Source: Hypomyces perniciosus
Lineage: Eukaryota; Ascomycota; Sordariomycetes; Hypocreales; Hypocreaceae
Direction: 5' to 3'
Length of the DNA: 64,000 nucleotides
Assembly (NCBI GenBank): GCA_008477525.1
Contig: SPDT01000005.1
Location: 2,046,001 to 2,110,000 of the forward strand
The notes beneath the pieces were generated by a model that was not told the origin of the DNA, made no database searches, and saw only the letters and a list, made by a program, of their open reading frames with translations. Made by a program: the position numbers and the translations under genes. This document shows, one piece after another, positions 47,303 to 58,722 of the stretch (the stretch's first letter is position 1; each line of letters starts with the position of its first letter).

Positions 47303-48352
47303 ATGTCCCTCATCGACACAACGCTTCTTACGAAATCTGTCAAGAAGGCGACAAACGACAAGGAGAAGACGAATCTGCCAAACTCCGCTTGCACTCTCCT
47401 TCACCTACCAGTGAACCTCGTTCTTCTCATATCGGACCGGCTTCCGCTACAAAACCAGCTCGTTCTCGCCCAAACCTGCCGCCCATTAAAGCGTATTCTT
47501 GACCATCGCCTACGCGATGTGTCTGCGAAGACCAAAAGGTCTCAGCACACAGAGTACCTCGTACTCGTCGCCCGCGACCTGCCTGATCAATGGGTATGCG
47601 CACTTTGCAAGAAGCTTCATCGAGTCGACAACATGTTCGACACACCAGCAAACCCACAAGATGTGACTTGTTCGAAACACGAGGGGCAAACGCCTGTTAA
47701 CTACGAGTACTTTGGTTACCGTCCGTTCACTCTCCATCACCGACATCATCAACTTACGCTCAAATACGCTCGATTGGGGGATCAGAAGTATCAGCCTTAT
47801 CTCGACAGACTATTAAAACCATATAATGTTCGATTTGCTCGGCAATACTGTTTTGGAGAAGAGACGCGTGAAGTTGAAGCAGGGCTGTCTTCGGTTGGAG
47901 GCCAGCACTCAGTCCATCCTAAGGTTGTCAGTGGGAGATATCTCCTCCAATCAACCTGGATATATGAGAAAGAGGGCTTTGAAGTCTTGAGGGAAGCCAT
48001 ACCACCCCGCTTCATCTGTAGACACCAGCTATTCATGGGAAGTCCACCGGACGTCGGGACTCATCTTGAAAAATTCCCTGTTCGCCCCCCACACCCTCAC
48101 GATGTCCTCCGGCTAGCTTTCTTCCAGGCCCTTAACCTATCAATTGGCGAGGAGATTCATGGCTTCTGTTCTCTCTGCCCCACAGACTTCTCCATCCAAG
48201 TGTCTCTTCAGCGTGCTGTAGTACGCGCCTGGCAAGATTTCGGAGGGGAAGGCTCCCCGTTGGATCTGGCTTGGAGGGCTCTCAAAGGTTCTCACCATTT
48301 GGAAACCCTAGGCCATGTACCTGGAAGTGTTCGGGAACGGTTTAACTCTTAA
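47303..48352 (+). CDS. F-box-like protein (putative SCF ligase substrate receptor)
   Basis: This is a single-exon protein of 349 residues. Around residues 31-65 it has an F-box-like segment: LLHLPVNLVLLISDRLP, then LAQTCRPLKRIL. A Cys pair follows (WVCALCKKLH), and the rest has no domain I recognise. This plan (N-terminal F-box, small Cys motif, unknown C-terminus) is common among the many fungal F-box proteins, which link substrates to SCF ubiquitin ligases. The substrate is unknown. The ATG at 47303 is preceded by CGCC. No introns are needed. Confidence 0.7.
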   Translation: MSLIDTTLLTKSVKKATNDKEKTNLPNSACTLLHLPVNLVLLISDRLPLQNQLVLAQTCRPLKRILDHRLRDVSAKTKRSQHTEYLVLVARDLPDQWVCALCKKLHRVDNMFDTPANPQDVTCSKHEGQTPVNYEYFGYRPFTLHHRHHQLTLKYARLGDQKYQPYLDRLLKPYNVRFARQYCFGEETREVEAGLSSVGGQHSVHPKVVSGRYLLQSTWIYEKEGFEVLREAIPPRFICRHQLFMGSPPDVGTHLEKFPVRPPHPHDVLRLAFFQALNLSIGEEIHGFCSLCPTDFSIQVSLQRAVVRAWQDFGGEGSPLDLAWRALKGSHHLETLGHVPGSVRERFNS

Positions 48353-48709
48353 AAGGTCGAGGTCATGTGTAATTCAACTTGAAGATACATTTTCCTCTGC
48401 ACCCTGGTTTCGAAGTGCGATACACATTCTGTCGGTATCAAGTGTTGACGGGATCACGAGTTTCCTAACGACTATCGCTACATGAGCTCGTTTAACAGTC
48501 AATTCATTCCTATTTTATATATTTCCCTTCTTGCCCCCCAAGAAGTTGTTAAAACAATATCAACGCAAAGTCCCAGATCGTCAGGGTCGACACGCCTCAT
48601 GAAACACGTTGAAGTATCCCTTTTCCCCTCCATACATAAAACGTTAAGTGATTGCGTTCCGCTTAAAGACAAACAAACAAACAAACAAACAAACAAAGGA
48701 GAAAATCTT
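48353..48709. other. Convergent intergenic region with (CAAA)n
   Basis: This 357 bp stretch between the F-box and GCV1 3' ends contains the CAAA microsatellite and nothing else that I can support. Confidence 0.5.
48670..48697. repeat. (CAAA)n tetranucleotide microsatellite
   Basis: Seven CAAA units lie just downstream of the GCV1 stop, so probably in its 3' UTR (as TTTG on the coding strand). Confidence 0.9.
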
Positions 48710-50017
48710 TTACACTGGAGCCTTCCAGTACTTGGCCGGAGTGAAGGGCATCTTCGTCACGACAGCCTGCCTCTTGCGGCCCCTGACCACCACATCCACC
48801 TCCGTGCCCGCCTTGTGCAACCCGTCCTTGACGTAGCCCATGGCGATGTTCTTACCCAGCGTTGGGCTGGGAACACCGCTTGTGATGTTGCCAACGGTCT
48901 CGCCGTTCTTCTGAATCTCTGCGCCCTCGCGAGCGGGAGCGCCCTGGACCACAAAGCCCACTCGGCGCCGGTCCACGCCAGCGCCGCCCTTGGATTTGGG
49001 TGTTAGCTGGGGGAGGATAATCTCGGCGCCGTGGAAGCCGCCGACTTTGCGGCGCTCTTGGGGGATGATCCAGCTGAGGCCTGCCTCGACGGGCGTGATG
49101 GTATCGTCGAGGTCATGGCCGTACAGGCACATGCCTGCCTCAAGACGCAGCGAGTCACGAGCTCCAAGACCGGACATCTGTAGACGCTCGGGACCGGCAG
49201 TCTTGACGAGCGACTCGACGGCCTTGACTGTGGTCTCAAATGCAGGATACAGCTTGCCGTTGAAGGACAACTCGAAGCCGTCCTCGCCAGTGTAGCCGCC
49301 TCGGCTGATCAAGACGGGGTGCGTCTTGCTGCCATCGGCAAGCTTGAGTTCAGCCCACACAGCGTTGCCGAAGTAAAGCTGCTTCAGGTTGATGTCGCTG
49401 GCCAGGATCTCGCTCAGAAGTTCAGCACTCTGGGGACCTTGCAGCGCAACCAGACCCGAGCCATCCAATCGGGTCCACTGCACATCGCCACCAAACTTGC
49501 CCAGCTCCTCATCAATGTACTTGGTATCCTTATCGAGACAAGCTCCATTGGTAACCACGTAGAACTCGTCCTCGCCGATCCTGGTGATGACAGAGTCATC
49601 CACAATGCCTCCCGTGCCAGGCCACAAGAACGTAGTCAACTTGCCCGCCATGGGGGTCTGGTTGCCCCACGACGAGGGCGTAACCTTCTCCAGGAAGGCC
49701 GCTGCCGCAGGGCCTTTGAAGATGTGCTGCACCATGTGGCTGACGTCAAACAGCGACGCATGGTTGCGAGTGAAGTGGTGAGAATCGGCAAGGGACAGCG
49801 ACGAGTACTGCACAGGCATGTGGTAGCCGGCAAAGGGCACCATCTTGCCGCCCTGGGCGACGTGGAAGTCATACAGAGGCGTCTTCTTGAGCTCTCCGCT
49901 GGCGACATCGGAGGCGTGTCGGACGCTGCCTTGTTGATGCTTGAGCGTCAATGATGGCCGCGCTGTCTTCGTGAGACGGCTGGGCGATGCCCGCACAACT
50001 CTTCCAAAGCCCTTCAT
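48710..50017 (-). CDS. GCV1: Aminomethyltransferase, glycine cleavage T-protein (mitochondrial)
   Basis: This is a single-exon protein of 435 residues. T-protein transfers the methylene group from the aminomethylated H-protein to tetrahydrofolate, releasing ammonia, in the mitochondrial glycine cleavage complex. The N-terminal 40 residues are Arg/Ser-rich without acidic residues, as expected of a mitochondrial presequence. The catalytic region starts TPLYDFHVAQGGKMVPFAGY, and family segments SLFDVSHM, ALQGPQSAELLSEIL, SRGGYTGEDGFELS and ARDSLRLEAGMCLYGHDLD follow in order; the C-terminal domain ends MPFTPAKYWK. The length and motif set look complete. Confidence 0.95.
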   Translation of the reverse strand: MKGFGRVVRASPSRLTKTARPSLTLKHQQGSVRHASDVASGELKKTPLYDFHVAQGGKMVPFAGYHMPVQYSSLSLADSHHFTRNHASLFDVSHMVQHIFKGPAAAAFLEKVTPSSWGNQTPMAGKLTTFLWPGTGGIVDDSVITRIGEDEFYVVTNGACLDKDTKYIDEELGKFGGDVQWTRLDGSGLVALQGPQSAELLSEILASDINLKQLYFGNAVWAELKLADGSKTHPVLISRGGYTGEDGFELSFNGKLYPAFETTVKAVESLVKTAGPERLQMSGLGARDSLRLEAGMCLYGHDLDDTITPVEAGLSWIIPQERRKVGGFHGAEIILPQLTPKSKGGAGVDRRRVGFVVQGAPAREGAEIQKNGETVGNITSGVPSPTLGKNIAMGYVKDGLHKAGTEVDVVVRGRKRQAVVTKMPFTPAKYWKAPV

Positions 50018-50595
50018 ATCGACTCAATTGATGGTGGAAAGGAGGGAAGAAGGAGAGAGAGGGGGGAATCAATTGAGGAGAGAGGGCGCGAGTCGTGGAC
50101 AGATATAATAATTAGCCGCTGTGATTGAGTTTCGATGAAGTATCAATTGGGTAATAATCTGGAGTATTGCAGAACCATGGTGGGGCTCGGGTAACAACGG
50201 ATCCGCTCCGATATCGACGATTGCGCTGATGGCTCGAGACGGCAAACTGATACGGAGCAGTAGTACGGAGTATCTGATATGACGATAGTGAATTACTGAT
50301 CAATGACAGACAAAGCTTTGGAGCACACGAGACCCGGTCCATCCAGATCTGACTTGCATCCTCATACAATACAGAGAGCCAGAGTTCGCTCTCCTGGAAC
50401 CGAGCCCCGAACCTTGACCAAGTATACCAATTACCACTGATACCCCAGATATGCTTTATCTACTTCGTACAGAGGCTTTCTACAAACAAACAAACATACT
50501 ATACCGGCGGCTCTTGCTGACCACCGTCATGGCGTTGTCCAAGACTGGCCCCTCCAGACATCCTCTGAGGGCCAACATATCACCCCCCCCCCTCT
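50018..50595. other. Intergenic region, GCV1 promoter / VMA13 3' side
   Basis: This 578 bp stretch holds the GCV1 promoter next to 50017 and the VMA13 3' flank, with a poly-C run (50583-50592) and TACGGAGTA/TACTTCGTAC motifs at 50265 and 50462. No gene is supported. Confidence 0.5.
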
Positions 50596-52251
50596 CTAAT
50601 TAGTCTCGAAACTGTACTTCAACCATCCTCCCAGAGCGCGTAGACTTTCCCATCGGACATTCTCGTCATCTGACTGCATGAGCTCCATCACCCTCCTCTT
50701 TAAACCAATTTTCTCCAGCTGTGATCTCTTCTCTGGCACCTCCTTCACAAGACATCCGATATCATTGCACGCAATTGCCAAGACTTGCTTGTCATGGTCC
50801 CATGGCTTCTCCATAATCTCGGCCAGCTTTCGAGGAATATCTCCATTCTGGTACTCCAGGATCTTTCGCGCATTCTCTGCCCAGAAGACCTGACTGCGAT
50901 GAGGGGGGGACCAGCGGAGGTGGCCGGACTCGACTTCGGCCACATACTCATCAAATGTAGTCTTGGTCTTTGTATATTCGGCCAGAAGCTCCTTGAGGCT
51001 TTGGAGATCCTCCAGCATGTCGGGATCTGTAAGGTGGCGGCTGCCGAGGTTTTCCAGCTGCGCAGGCAATCGAGCAAGTACCGCGGTAGGGAGAAGAGAC
51101 TTCTGGTTCTTCTGCAGCAGGTTGTATAGAGTAGATAGGATTAATCGGGTCGTCTTCTCTTTCGGAGACAGACGGAGAAGGTGAGTGTACAATATGACAA
51201 TGTCATACTCGCTGTAACGACGTCAGCCGTGCGATCACGAACCTACGGTGTCAAGAAGGACTCACTCATTCAGCTCATCGCCAATGTCCTCTGATTCGAA
51301 ACTCATCTGCCACATGACCATGAGAACATGGTACAGCAATTGAAGACCAACCCCGCCGCCGATGGAGCCTTCGAACCCGACACCACGAGTGCTGACGCCA
51401 CCACTCCAGAGACTGGCCGAGTCGCTTCCATTTCCAACGCTGGCGGCAGTTTGAAGGATCTTGACAAGGGGCGCAATCGTCTCGCTTCGCTGGTTCCAGA
51501 ACTGCTCTCGCGGAGCATGACCGGAGAGCAGTGACGAATACTCTTGAACGGCGATATCTTGCAAGCCAGCATCGGTGCTCTTGGCCAGGCCGGATAGGTA
51601 AGTGAGAATTACGGGCAGCGCGCGCTGCGTCGCCTCGGAATCATCTTGCGCCAGCGCCATAAGGTTCGACAGAGCGTGGGCAGTGAGCAGAGGAATGGGG
51701 TCTTCAGTGGTATTAGAACGGAGCAGCGGTAAGAAATGCTGATACGGATCGGGAGTCTGGAAAAGCGATTTGGCGAGGGATGGCACGGCTAGGAATTGAG
51801 GATTGTCAAGTTAGCATTAGACTTGTGGCAGGCATCAGGAAGTTGCCCTTGAGCACGAGAGGGGCCCAGCAGCATTGGCTGTAGCTTCCTCAACATTGCA
51901 TGACATCCGATGCCATGGGAGGCGTCAATGCCACATCTCAGTGCTTGACTTACCATCCAGCAAATCGGCCAGCAACACTAAGATATACTGAACCACGTTG
52001 GCATTCTTCCCTGCCGTCTCCAACACGCTGGCGTTTCCCGCCCCGCCCACGAAGAGCAATCGATATCCATCGAGGTCGCCTTCTACGATTTCCCTCCTCT
52101 GTCCAGGCTGCTTTGCCTTGTCCACGGCACGAACCTTTGCGTACTGGTCATCGGTCAGGCTGCCGGCTCTGACAGCTCCATCCCATGGAATCGGCCTCTG
52201 GCGAATGTTGCTCTGCAGCGAGGCCAGATAGGTCGGCGGGTCGAGCGACAT
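50596..52251 (-). CDS. VMA13: V-type H+-ATPase subunit H
   Basis: The model is complement(50596..51211, 51266..51788, 51954..52251), 478 residues, about the size of yeast Vma13, with introns of 54 and 165 bp. Subunit H is a helical-repeat protein that joins V1 to V0 and is needed for activity of the vacuolar proton pump. Family segments include YLASLQSNIRQRPIPWDG at the N-terminus, YHVLMVMWQMSFE in the middle, and HLRWSPPHRSQVFWAENARK then DNDIG-like ACNDIGCLVKEVPE near the C-terminus. All phases agree, and each intron has a clear donor and acceptor. Confidence 0.95.
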
Positions 52252-53828
52252 GGCGATGGATGGATGGATGGCGGGAGGGAGAAAAAAGGAAACAAGCGAG
52301 GGGGACCAGGTCGCGACGAAGTGGAGATGAAGGAGCGAGATGAACTGAGGTTGATTGATGGATTGATTGGTGATGCAAGCCTCCCAGCAGCGCGAGCTAA
52401 AGGGCCGAAGCAGAGTGAGCGTCACTGTCCTACATAGCAGCTCTGGAAGCTTGCTCTTCTCTCACTACCTAGCCACAGCTGCCCCACCTTGGAGGAGCCA
52501 TTGATTGTGCCGCGCATTTACCCGCCGATCAGCCATGGCCAAGGCTTAGCGGCTTCGGTCAAGCCATCTCACCAGCCATCTTTTTTGTCCCCTTCATCAT
52601 GTGGGCATTTATCAAACAATACGGAGTAGATAATACTGCTTCGTACTCCGTGCCCATCATCGCGGGTCTCTCCCACGGATGCATCCGAGAGACAAGAACG
52701 GTGGTTCGGGGTCTCGTGGCCGGAGCAACGTGCGGAGCCTGTTGGTGCTTTTGGAATGGCACGCCATGCACTCCGTACGGAGGTGATTGCGATGACATGA
52801 TTGCTTCTCTTCCCGGGCTTATGTACTTCGTACGGAGTATGTTATGTTGCGACTCCACCACCCACCCTGTGGGATGGTTGCCTCTGTGGACACGGACATG
52901 ATCACCGCGTGTGTACGAAGTAGCATGGTGTGCTTCGTATGAGAGTCTGAGAAGGACACCCCGTGAATAGTAATAGTAATGCCCATCCATACCCGCGCAC
53001 CAGGGCCAGCCTGCTCACCCATCACAAAGTGCCAGCAACGCTGTTGTTGTTGTTGTCCCGCCCCTGTGCTATTGATATCGGCCCAGACTTTATTCTATGT
53101 AACAATCCCTGTAAAATACTCAATGCGGAAGCTAGGGTTGTCGACAAAAGTTGGGCTGACAGACTACAGTAGCTTTGCCAGCTCATCATCCAGCAAGTCA
53201 ACCGCTGGCAGCGCCAATCATGGCCAGAGGAAATCTCCAGCATGTTCCCGGGAACCATACATACGTAACCCCCTGGCTGCTGCAACTCCGGCTTAGCCAG
53301 GGGTCTAAATTTCAATCACCGTGGCTGTTTTCTCATTCGAGCGAGTCCAGGAGTCGAGGGTCTTGTTTGACGAAATAGAGGGGCTGGTGTGGTGTAAGTG
53401 GGAGGTTGGGACGTCAAAGTGCTCAAAGAGCTGCACGCCTCCCACCACCCGATAAAAGTCATCGTGCAGCGCCGAGACCGCCAGCAGCTCTGATTCTCTC
53501 CCTCTCCCTCTCTCTCACGCTTCTTTCTTTCGAGGTAACACAAAAAAAAGGTCCAGCAATTATTCTTCGAGCTGTGAGAACAGCCTCACGACTTTTTTTT
53601 TCTTGTTACGACGTTACGACTTTCACGACTTCTCTTCAACCGACTCTGTCAGCTTCCACCAGTCAACACCAACACACTTTGGGCCGACAGCTGGTTGCGC
53701 TGTGGTGATCTCATCGATTCTCCCACTTTCTTGTCTCCTCACACTCCTGTCAACCCGTGAATCCCGAGACAAAAAAAGATAAAAAAGATTCAATTCGAAT
53801 TCCGCCGCACGGGCGATAGCGCAGCACA
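52252..53828. other. Divergent intergenic region, VMA13 / surface-protein gene
   Basis: This 1.58 kb stretch is rich in TACGGAGTA/TACTTCGTA motifs (52617-52652, 52768, 52822-52841, 52911-52940). A CT-rich tract (53490-53530), poly-A (53541-53550) and poly-T (53594-53602) precede the plus-strand gene, consistent with a strong promoter and long 5' UTR. ORFs seen here have no family pattern. Confidence 0.55.
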
Positions 53829-55066
53829 ATGCGCTCCTTCATTTCGTCTCGATCTTCCTCTTCAGTCCACGCCCTGTTGCTTCTCGCTGCTGCGACTGTC
53901 GTTTCTGCCGGCCCGTATCCCAAAGATGACCTCCATGATGTCGGCTACTCATTTCTCATGCCTCGAGGCTGCCAGGCCTACTGTGGCAGCGACAACCAAT
54001 ACTGCTGCGGCGCCGGCGAGGTTTGCGCGACGCAAGGAAATGTAGCGACCTGTCTGGCTGAGGGCTCGTGGGGATACACCACCACCTGGACCGAGACTCG
54101 GACTTACACCAGCACCATCATGACCCATTGGTTACCCGTCCCGAAGCCCACGGCTGGAGTGGACTGCGTGCCTCAGAACAGCGAGCAACAGGCCTGTGGA
54201 CCCATCTGCTGTGCTGGCTGGCAGACGTGTGCTTTCAGCGGCCAGTGCTCAGCTAAGCCTGGTTATGCTGAGCCGTCAACCATCGTCATAACTTCCAACG
54301 GAGTCGTCACCACTCAGTATTCTGCTCCCTTCCGAGTTACTGGCACCACCACCGTCACAACCCATGGTGTTGTGTCGACTGGCAGTGCGGCTAGTGCTAC
54401 TACGACTGGTGACGGCGAAGCTATCGGCGCAAGTGGAAGCGGGACCAATAATGGTGGTCTCAGCCCCGGTGCCATTGCCGGCATCGTCATCGGTACTCTT
54501 GCCGGTGTTGCGCTTCTCCTGCTCCTCTGCTTCTGCTGCATTGCTCGCGGACTCTGGGCAGCCATCTTTGGCAAGAAGAAGGAGCATGGTAGTGTGCGCG
54601 AGGAGGTGATTGAGGAGCGCTTCTCCAAGCATGGAGGCAGCCGTGTCCCCTCTGCCTATTCTCGCCGCGAACGTCATTCTGGCTGGTTCGGCCGTGGAGG
54701 TGGCGGCGCATCGTCAGTCAGCGAACGTCGTGAGAAGAAGAAGAGCGGCGCCAAATGGCTAGGCATTGGAGCAGCAGCCGCAACGTTGCTTGCCCTGCTG
54801 AACCTTAAGAAGGATAAGCGACCTGCTTCTCATAAGACCCCCTCGCGGTACAGCGACTCTTACTACAGTTACTCTGATTACACCACCAGTCCTAGTAAGT
54901 CCACATTCTGTTGTTGTCTGTCCAACTCATCCTTGAAACCCAGCTTCTAACAAACAACCTCTCAGGCAGCGCTAGCTCTGGCGGTCGAACACAACGCACA
55001 CACCGCAGTCGAGACAGTAGGGGTACACGACGATCTCAGTACACCCGGACGTCGAAGCGGCCATAG
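53829..55066 (+). CDS. Cysteine-rich secretory-pathway membrane protein (cell-surface type)
   Basis: Join(53829..54894, 54966..55066) gives 388 residues. The start is a signal peptide (Ser-rich, then HALLLLAAATVVSA). The outer part has two small Cys-rich modules (from about residue 47, CQAYCGSDNQYCCG, and from about 119, CVPQNS..CGPICCAGWQTC) and a Ser/Thr-rich stalk. A strong membrane helix lies at about 214-240 (AGIVIGTLAGVALLLLLCFC), followed by a basic cytosolic tail with a Gly-rich part, a short hydrophobic Ala/Leu stretch near 311-325, and an Arg/Ser-rich end. The layout resembles fungal wall-sensing or adhesion proteins, but I do not recognise a named family. The second exon adds only the basic tail. 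Confidence 0.75.
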
Positions 55067-55936
55067 TCTTGCTGCTCTTCTGGCCGTGACATTTTGTACA
55101 TGAGCCCCGCCATCACCACCATGGCACTCATCCGCCTTTCACCACGAACAACATGTTGAACATAGTTTTTCTTTCACTTTCATCACTCCCCCCTTTTTAA
55201 TTGCCCTTTTTTGTCTTTTGATCGCATTAAGAACTGCACGCAAAACATGGCGTTTTTGGAACACGAGCATGCGTAATGCCGTCCCCTTGGGATTTTGCTT
55301 TCTTGCTTTTTACCTGTTGACTCGCTTGAGTTTTAACCACCTTACGAAGGGACGTTCTCTGAGATGAGAAAGAAAGACTGATGAAGTCGCATACACACAC
55401 ACTCACATGAAAATACGAAGTATATACTATTACGAAAAAAGCCGAGATGAGATTTTTTGTTATTGGGGGCGGAGGAGGCGGAATGGAGAAACTCTTCACC
55501 TTTCATCCCCCCCGTCTGCTTGTTTGTTTTTTTTGGTTGGACGATTGATTTCGATTTGGTATTCAGTTGTTGGCATCGTTGCGGTTAATTTTTGCCCACG
55601 AATTGCCCATTTTTTTGTTTTCGCAGAATAGACAGTCAAAGCTTTCAGGTAGCTCATGATCAAAACCATAATGACGACAAAAAAGATGTTCTCTTCGTCA
55701 CCTCTCATTCATTAGTATCCCCACTTTTATCTGCCCTCACAAGTTCACACTTCTTTTTCTTGTAGGAAGACATGTAGAGTACATATTGCACGTCAAGAGT
55801 CATCGCTATTCTCTTTACTGTTTTGGATGATGCATTTTTGAATTTTGTAGCCCCAATGCTACGTGACATGCAATGATGAACCTTCGCCACTCCTGAGTCC
55901 CAGAAACGCAAAAGAAACAAGATTTGTGTCCCGTGT
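55067..55936. other. Convergent intergenic region, surface protein / RPL9
   Basis: This 870 bp stretch lies between two 3' ends. It is T-rich, with an (AC)n run near 55393-55403 and a TACGAAGTA at 55413. No gene is supported. Confidence 0.5.
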
Positions 55937-56831
55937 TTACTCCTCAACAACGTTGCCCTTCTCGGAGACGTACAGACCGTCCAAGAACTAGAATGATGGT
56001 TAGCTCCCATGTCCCCAATGGTTAGTGGTGCGTGAGATTCGCAGTGGCCATACCTTTCGGATATCCTTGTTTCGCACCCGGCAGATCTGCTGGATATCTG
56101 CGGCGCTCTGGGAAACGTTCTCCAGGGAGTTACCAGTCAGGATGAGCTCGTCCTTCTGGGCTTTGGAGATCTCGACCTCGACGCCGGGGTGCATGGTTAC
56201 TCGTCGGACAATCTTCTCGCCAATGAAGTTTCGGATCTCCACCTCGAACAGGCCAGTCTCGGCGTTCTTGTCCAGGTTGACGTTGATGGGAAAATGGGCA
56301 TACACATATCGCATCTTGTACTTGAAGCCCTTGGTAACACCGGTGATCAGGTTCTCGATGATGGAGCGGACGGTTCGGAGAGTGGCGACATTCTTGCGTG
56401 AGCCGTTGTGGATCTCAATCGAGATGGTGTTCTTCTTGGGGTGGCCGAAGTTGACAGCCAGGTGGCCGAGGTTCTTGACGAGCTTGCCTATTCCCTCCGA
56501 GTCAGATGATGCCTTCCCAGCAATTCCCAAGCGTTGATATGGTTCGTACCTCGGGGACCCTCAACAGTGACGATACGGGTCTTGATGCTGACCTTGACTG
56601 TTCAGAAACACAAGTCAGTACTCTGTCGCACCCAATTCGCAATCTCCAATCTGCCAGTCAAATTTCCTGTCCAGCCTCCAACCACCACATAGAAATGTCC
56701 ATTCTCCTAGTCCACCTCCCACCACAACAACTGGCCCGCGCAAAAATCGGTCGACGACGCGCAACAGAAGAAAAATCAGACGTACCGCCCTCTGGGATTT
56801 CCAGGAGCTCCTGCGAGTGAATGTACCTCAT
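55937..56831 (-). CDS. RPL9: 60S ribosomal protein L9 (uL6)
   Basis: The model is complement(55937..55987, 56054..56487, 56550..56597, 56786..56831), 192 residues, the normal length. The protein belongs to the large ribosomal subunit. It shows the family pattern: [15 protein letters not shown], then [53 protein letters not shown], and [19 protein letters not shown], ending in a short acidic tail. Three introns (188, 62 and 66 bp) split the gene, with two small exons at the 5' end as is common for fungal ribosomal protein genes. All phases agree. Confidence 0.96.
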
Positions 56832-57562
56832 CCTGGCTGTTGTGACTTGGGGATTGTCGGGCGTTGAGGGTATCTGGAGTCGTCCGCAGTCACGAATTGT
56901 TTAGCGATTTCGTGTGGGCGGGAAAAGTTCTAGGGCTCGCTCCACGTGAGCGCAAAAGTTACGGTGCCGGACTTGAGCCGCGAAGTGGGGGCTGAGGATT
57001 GGGGGCGTGACTGTGCACGTGATGGCTATGTCAGCAGCCTACGAAGTACGGAGTAGTAGTATGTAATACTACTAGCACCAATGCCTTATTAAGCCAAAAA
57101 TAGAGGACAAGATCGGGTGATGTCGACATGCAGCACGGAGTAATGAAGCAGTGCAACAAGTCTCTTAGATTGAGAACACGGAATTCGCTGTGTGTAAGAT
57201 ATGGAAATTACACTCAATATTTTGTTAGGAGTAATGATGCATTTGTTATCCTCTTTCTGACTCTGCTGCTTGAAAGAACCCTTTCCTGTTATTTCATCTT
57301 AAGCGGTACCGCCTAAAGCACCAACAATACGGCGAAGCTCGGCGTACCGTCTCAAAAGCTCTCCACCAAAGCTCCCAGCACCACTCTGGCCTAGACATTT
57401 GATCCCCACCAGCGATAACGTACGTCAGCGCAACAAGCCGCCAACTACCACCACTCCCAACCCATAGCACACAATACATAACACTACGCGACAACCGGCT
57501 CGCAGGCTTCAATTGCGCGACAACACACCCGAAGACCCGGAGAATCGAGCGCCCCGCCCAAC
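56832..57562. promoter_or_regulatory. Divergent RPL9/VPS26 intergenic region
   Basis: This 731 bp stretch carries both promoters. It contains a TACGAAGTACGGAGTAGT cluster at 57039-57060 and little else; no TATA box is convincing. Confidence 0.5.
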
Positions 57563-58722
57563 ATGTCGTACTTCTTCTCAACCCCCGTCGACATCGACAT
57601 CGTCCTCGAGGACGCCGACGACCGCGCCATGGTCGACGTCAAGCTCGACAAGAACCGCCGCGAAAAGGCGCCGCTCTACATGGACGGCGAGTCCGTCAAG
57701 GGCGCCGTGACCGTCCGGCCCAAGGACGGCAAGCGGCTGGAGCACACGGGGATCAAGGTCCAGTTCATCGGCACCATAGGTATGCAGCATGACCCCTGGG
57801 CGACGACGGCTGCTCCGTTCGGACTCCTCCCATTCCCCCGATGGACCATGCCCGCCATTCACTTGGGGCTGCCGCGCCGAAACCACCATCGCACACGTAC
57901 TGACGGGCTGGCAGAAATGTTCTTTGACCGCGGCAACCACTACGAGTTCCTCTCGCTGAACCAGGAGCTTGCGGCCCCGGGCGAGCTGCAGCACCCGCAG
58001 ACGTTCGACTTCAACTTCAAGAACGTGGAGAAGCAGTACGAGTCGTACAACGGCATCAATGTCAAGCTGCGCTACTTTGTCCGCGTCACCGTGTCGCGCC
58101 GCATGGCCGATGTGATCCGCGAGAAGGACATCTGGGTCTACAGCTACCGCATCCCGCCCGAGATGAACAGCAGCATCAAGATGGACGTTGGCATTGAGGA
58201 CTGCCTGCACATTGAGTTCGAGTACAGCAAGAGCAAGTATCATCTCAAGGACGTCATCGTCGGCCGCATCTACTTCTTGCTCGTCAGATTGAAGATCAAA
58301 CACATGGAGCTGTCCATCATCAGGAGAGAGACCACCGGCGCTGCCCCGAATCAGTATAATGAGAGCGAAACGCTGGTGCGCTTTGAGATTATGGACGGCT
58401 CGCCCTCAAGAGGAGAAACTATCCCTATTAGACTGTTCCTCGGAGGCTTTGACTTGACGCCGACGTTCCGGGATGTGAACAAGAAGTTCTCAACAAGATA
58501 CTATCTGAGTCTTGTCCTCATTGACGAAGGTGAGTAATTCCTATACTACACCCTTGCAGCCTCTGATATCTATTCTGACCATGAACAGATGCCCGGCGTT
58601 ACTTCAAACAGTCAGAAATCATCCTCTACCGCCAAGCCCCCGATGCCCCAGCCGTCCCGAATGCAGGCACCCAGAGTCTGCCTGCACCTCCCGAGAACAA
58701 GATTGCTACAGTCCCGGCATAA
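57563..58722 (+). CDS. VPS26: Retromer subunit VPS26 (Pep8)
   Basis: Join(57563..57779, 57915..58529, 58589..58722) gives 321 residues. Vps26 is the arrestin-fold subunit of the retromer core, which recycles cargo from endosomes to the Golgi. Clear family segments are FFSTPVDIDIVLED at the start, GESVKGAVTVRPKDGKRLEH, HQ-like GIKVQFIGTI, LRYFVRVTVSRR, DCLHIEFEYSKSKYHLKD, and RFEIMDGSPSRGETIPIR. The C-terminal tail is short and Pro/Ala-rich. The first intron (135 bp) is a multiple of three and has no stop, so an unspliced transcript would stay in frame and add 45 residues; the family sequence clearly continues across the splice (GTI to EMFFDRGNHYEF). Confidence 0.95.

Noticed and set aside
49319..49954. 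211-residue ORF on the plus strand
   Set aside because: It is antisense to GCV1, which has complete family motifs; this is a shadow frame.
50380..50470. tRNA-like stretch (GGTTCGGGGCTCGG on the minus strand)
   Set aside because: No cloverleaf could be formed: the acceptor and anticodon stems are missing and the T-arm does not pair.
57578..58303. 241-residue ORF on the minus strand
   Set aside because: It lies opposite VPS26 coding sequence, has no domain pattern, and is a codon-bias shadow.
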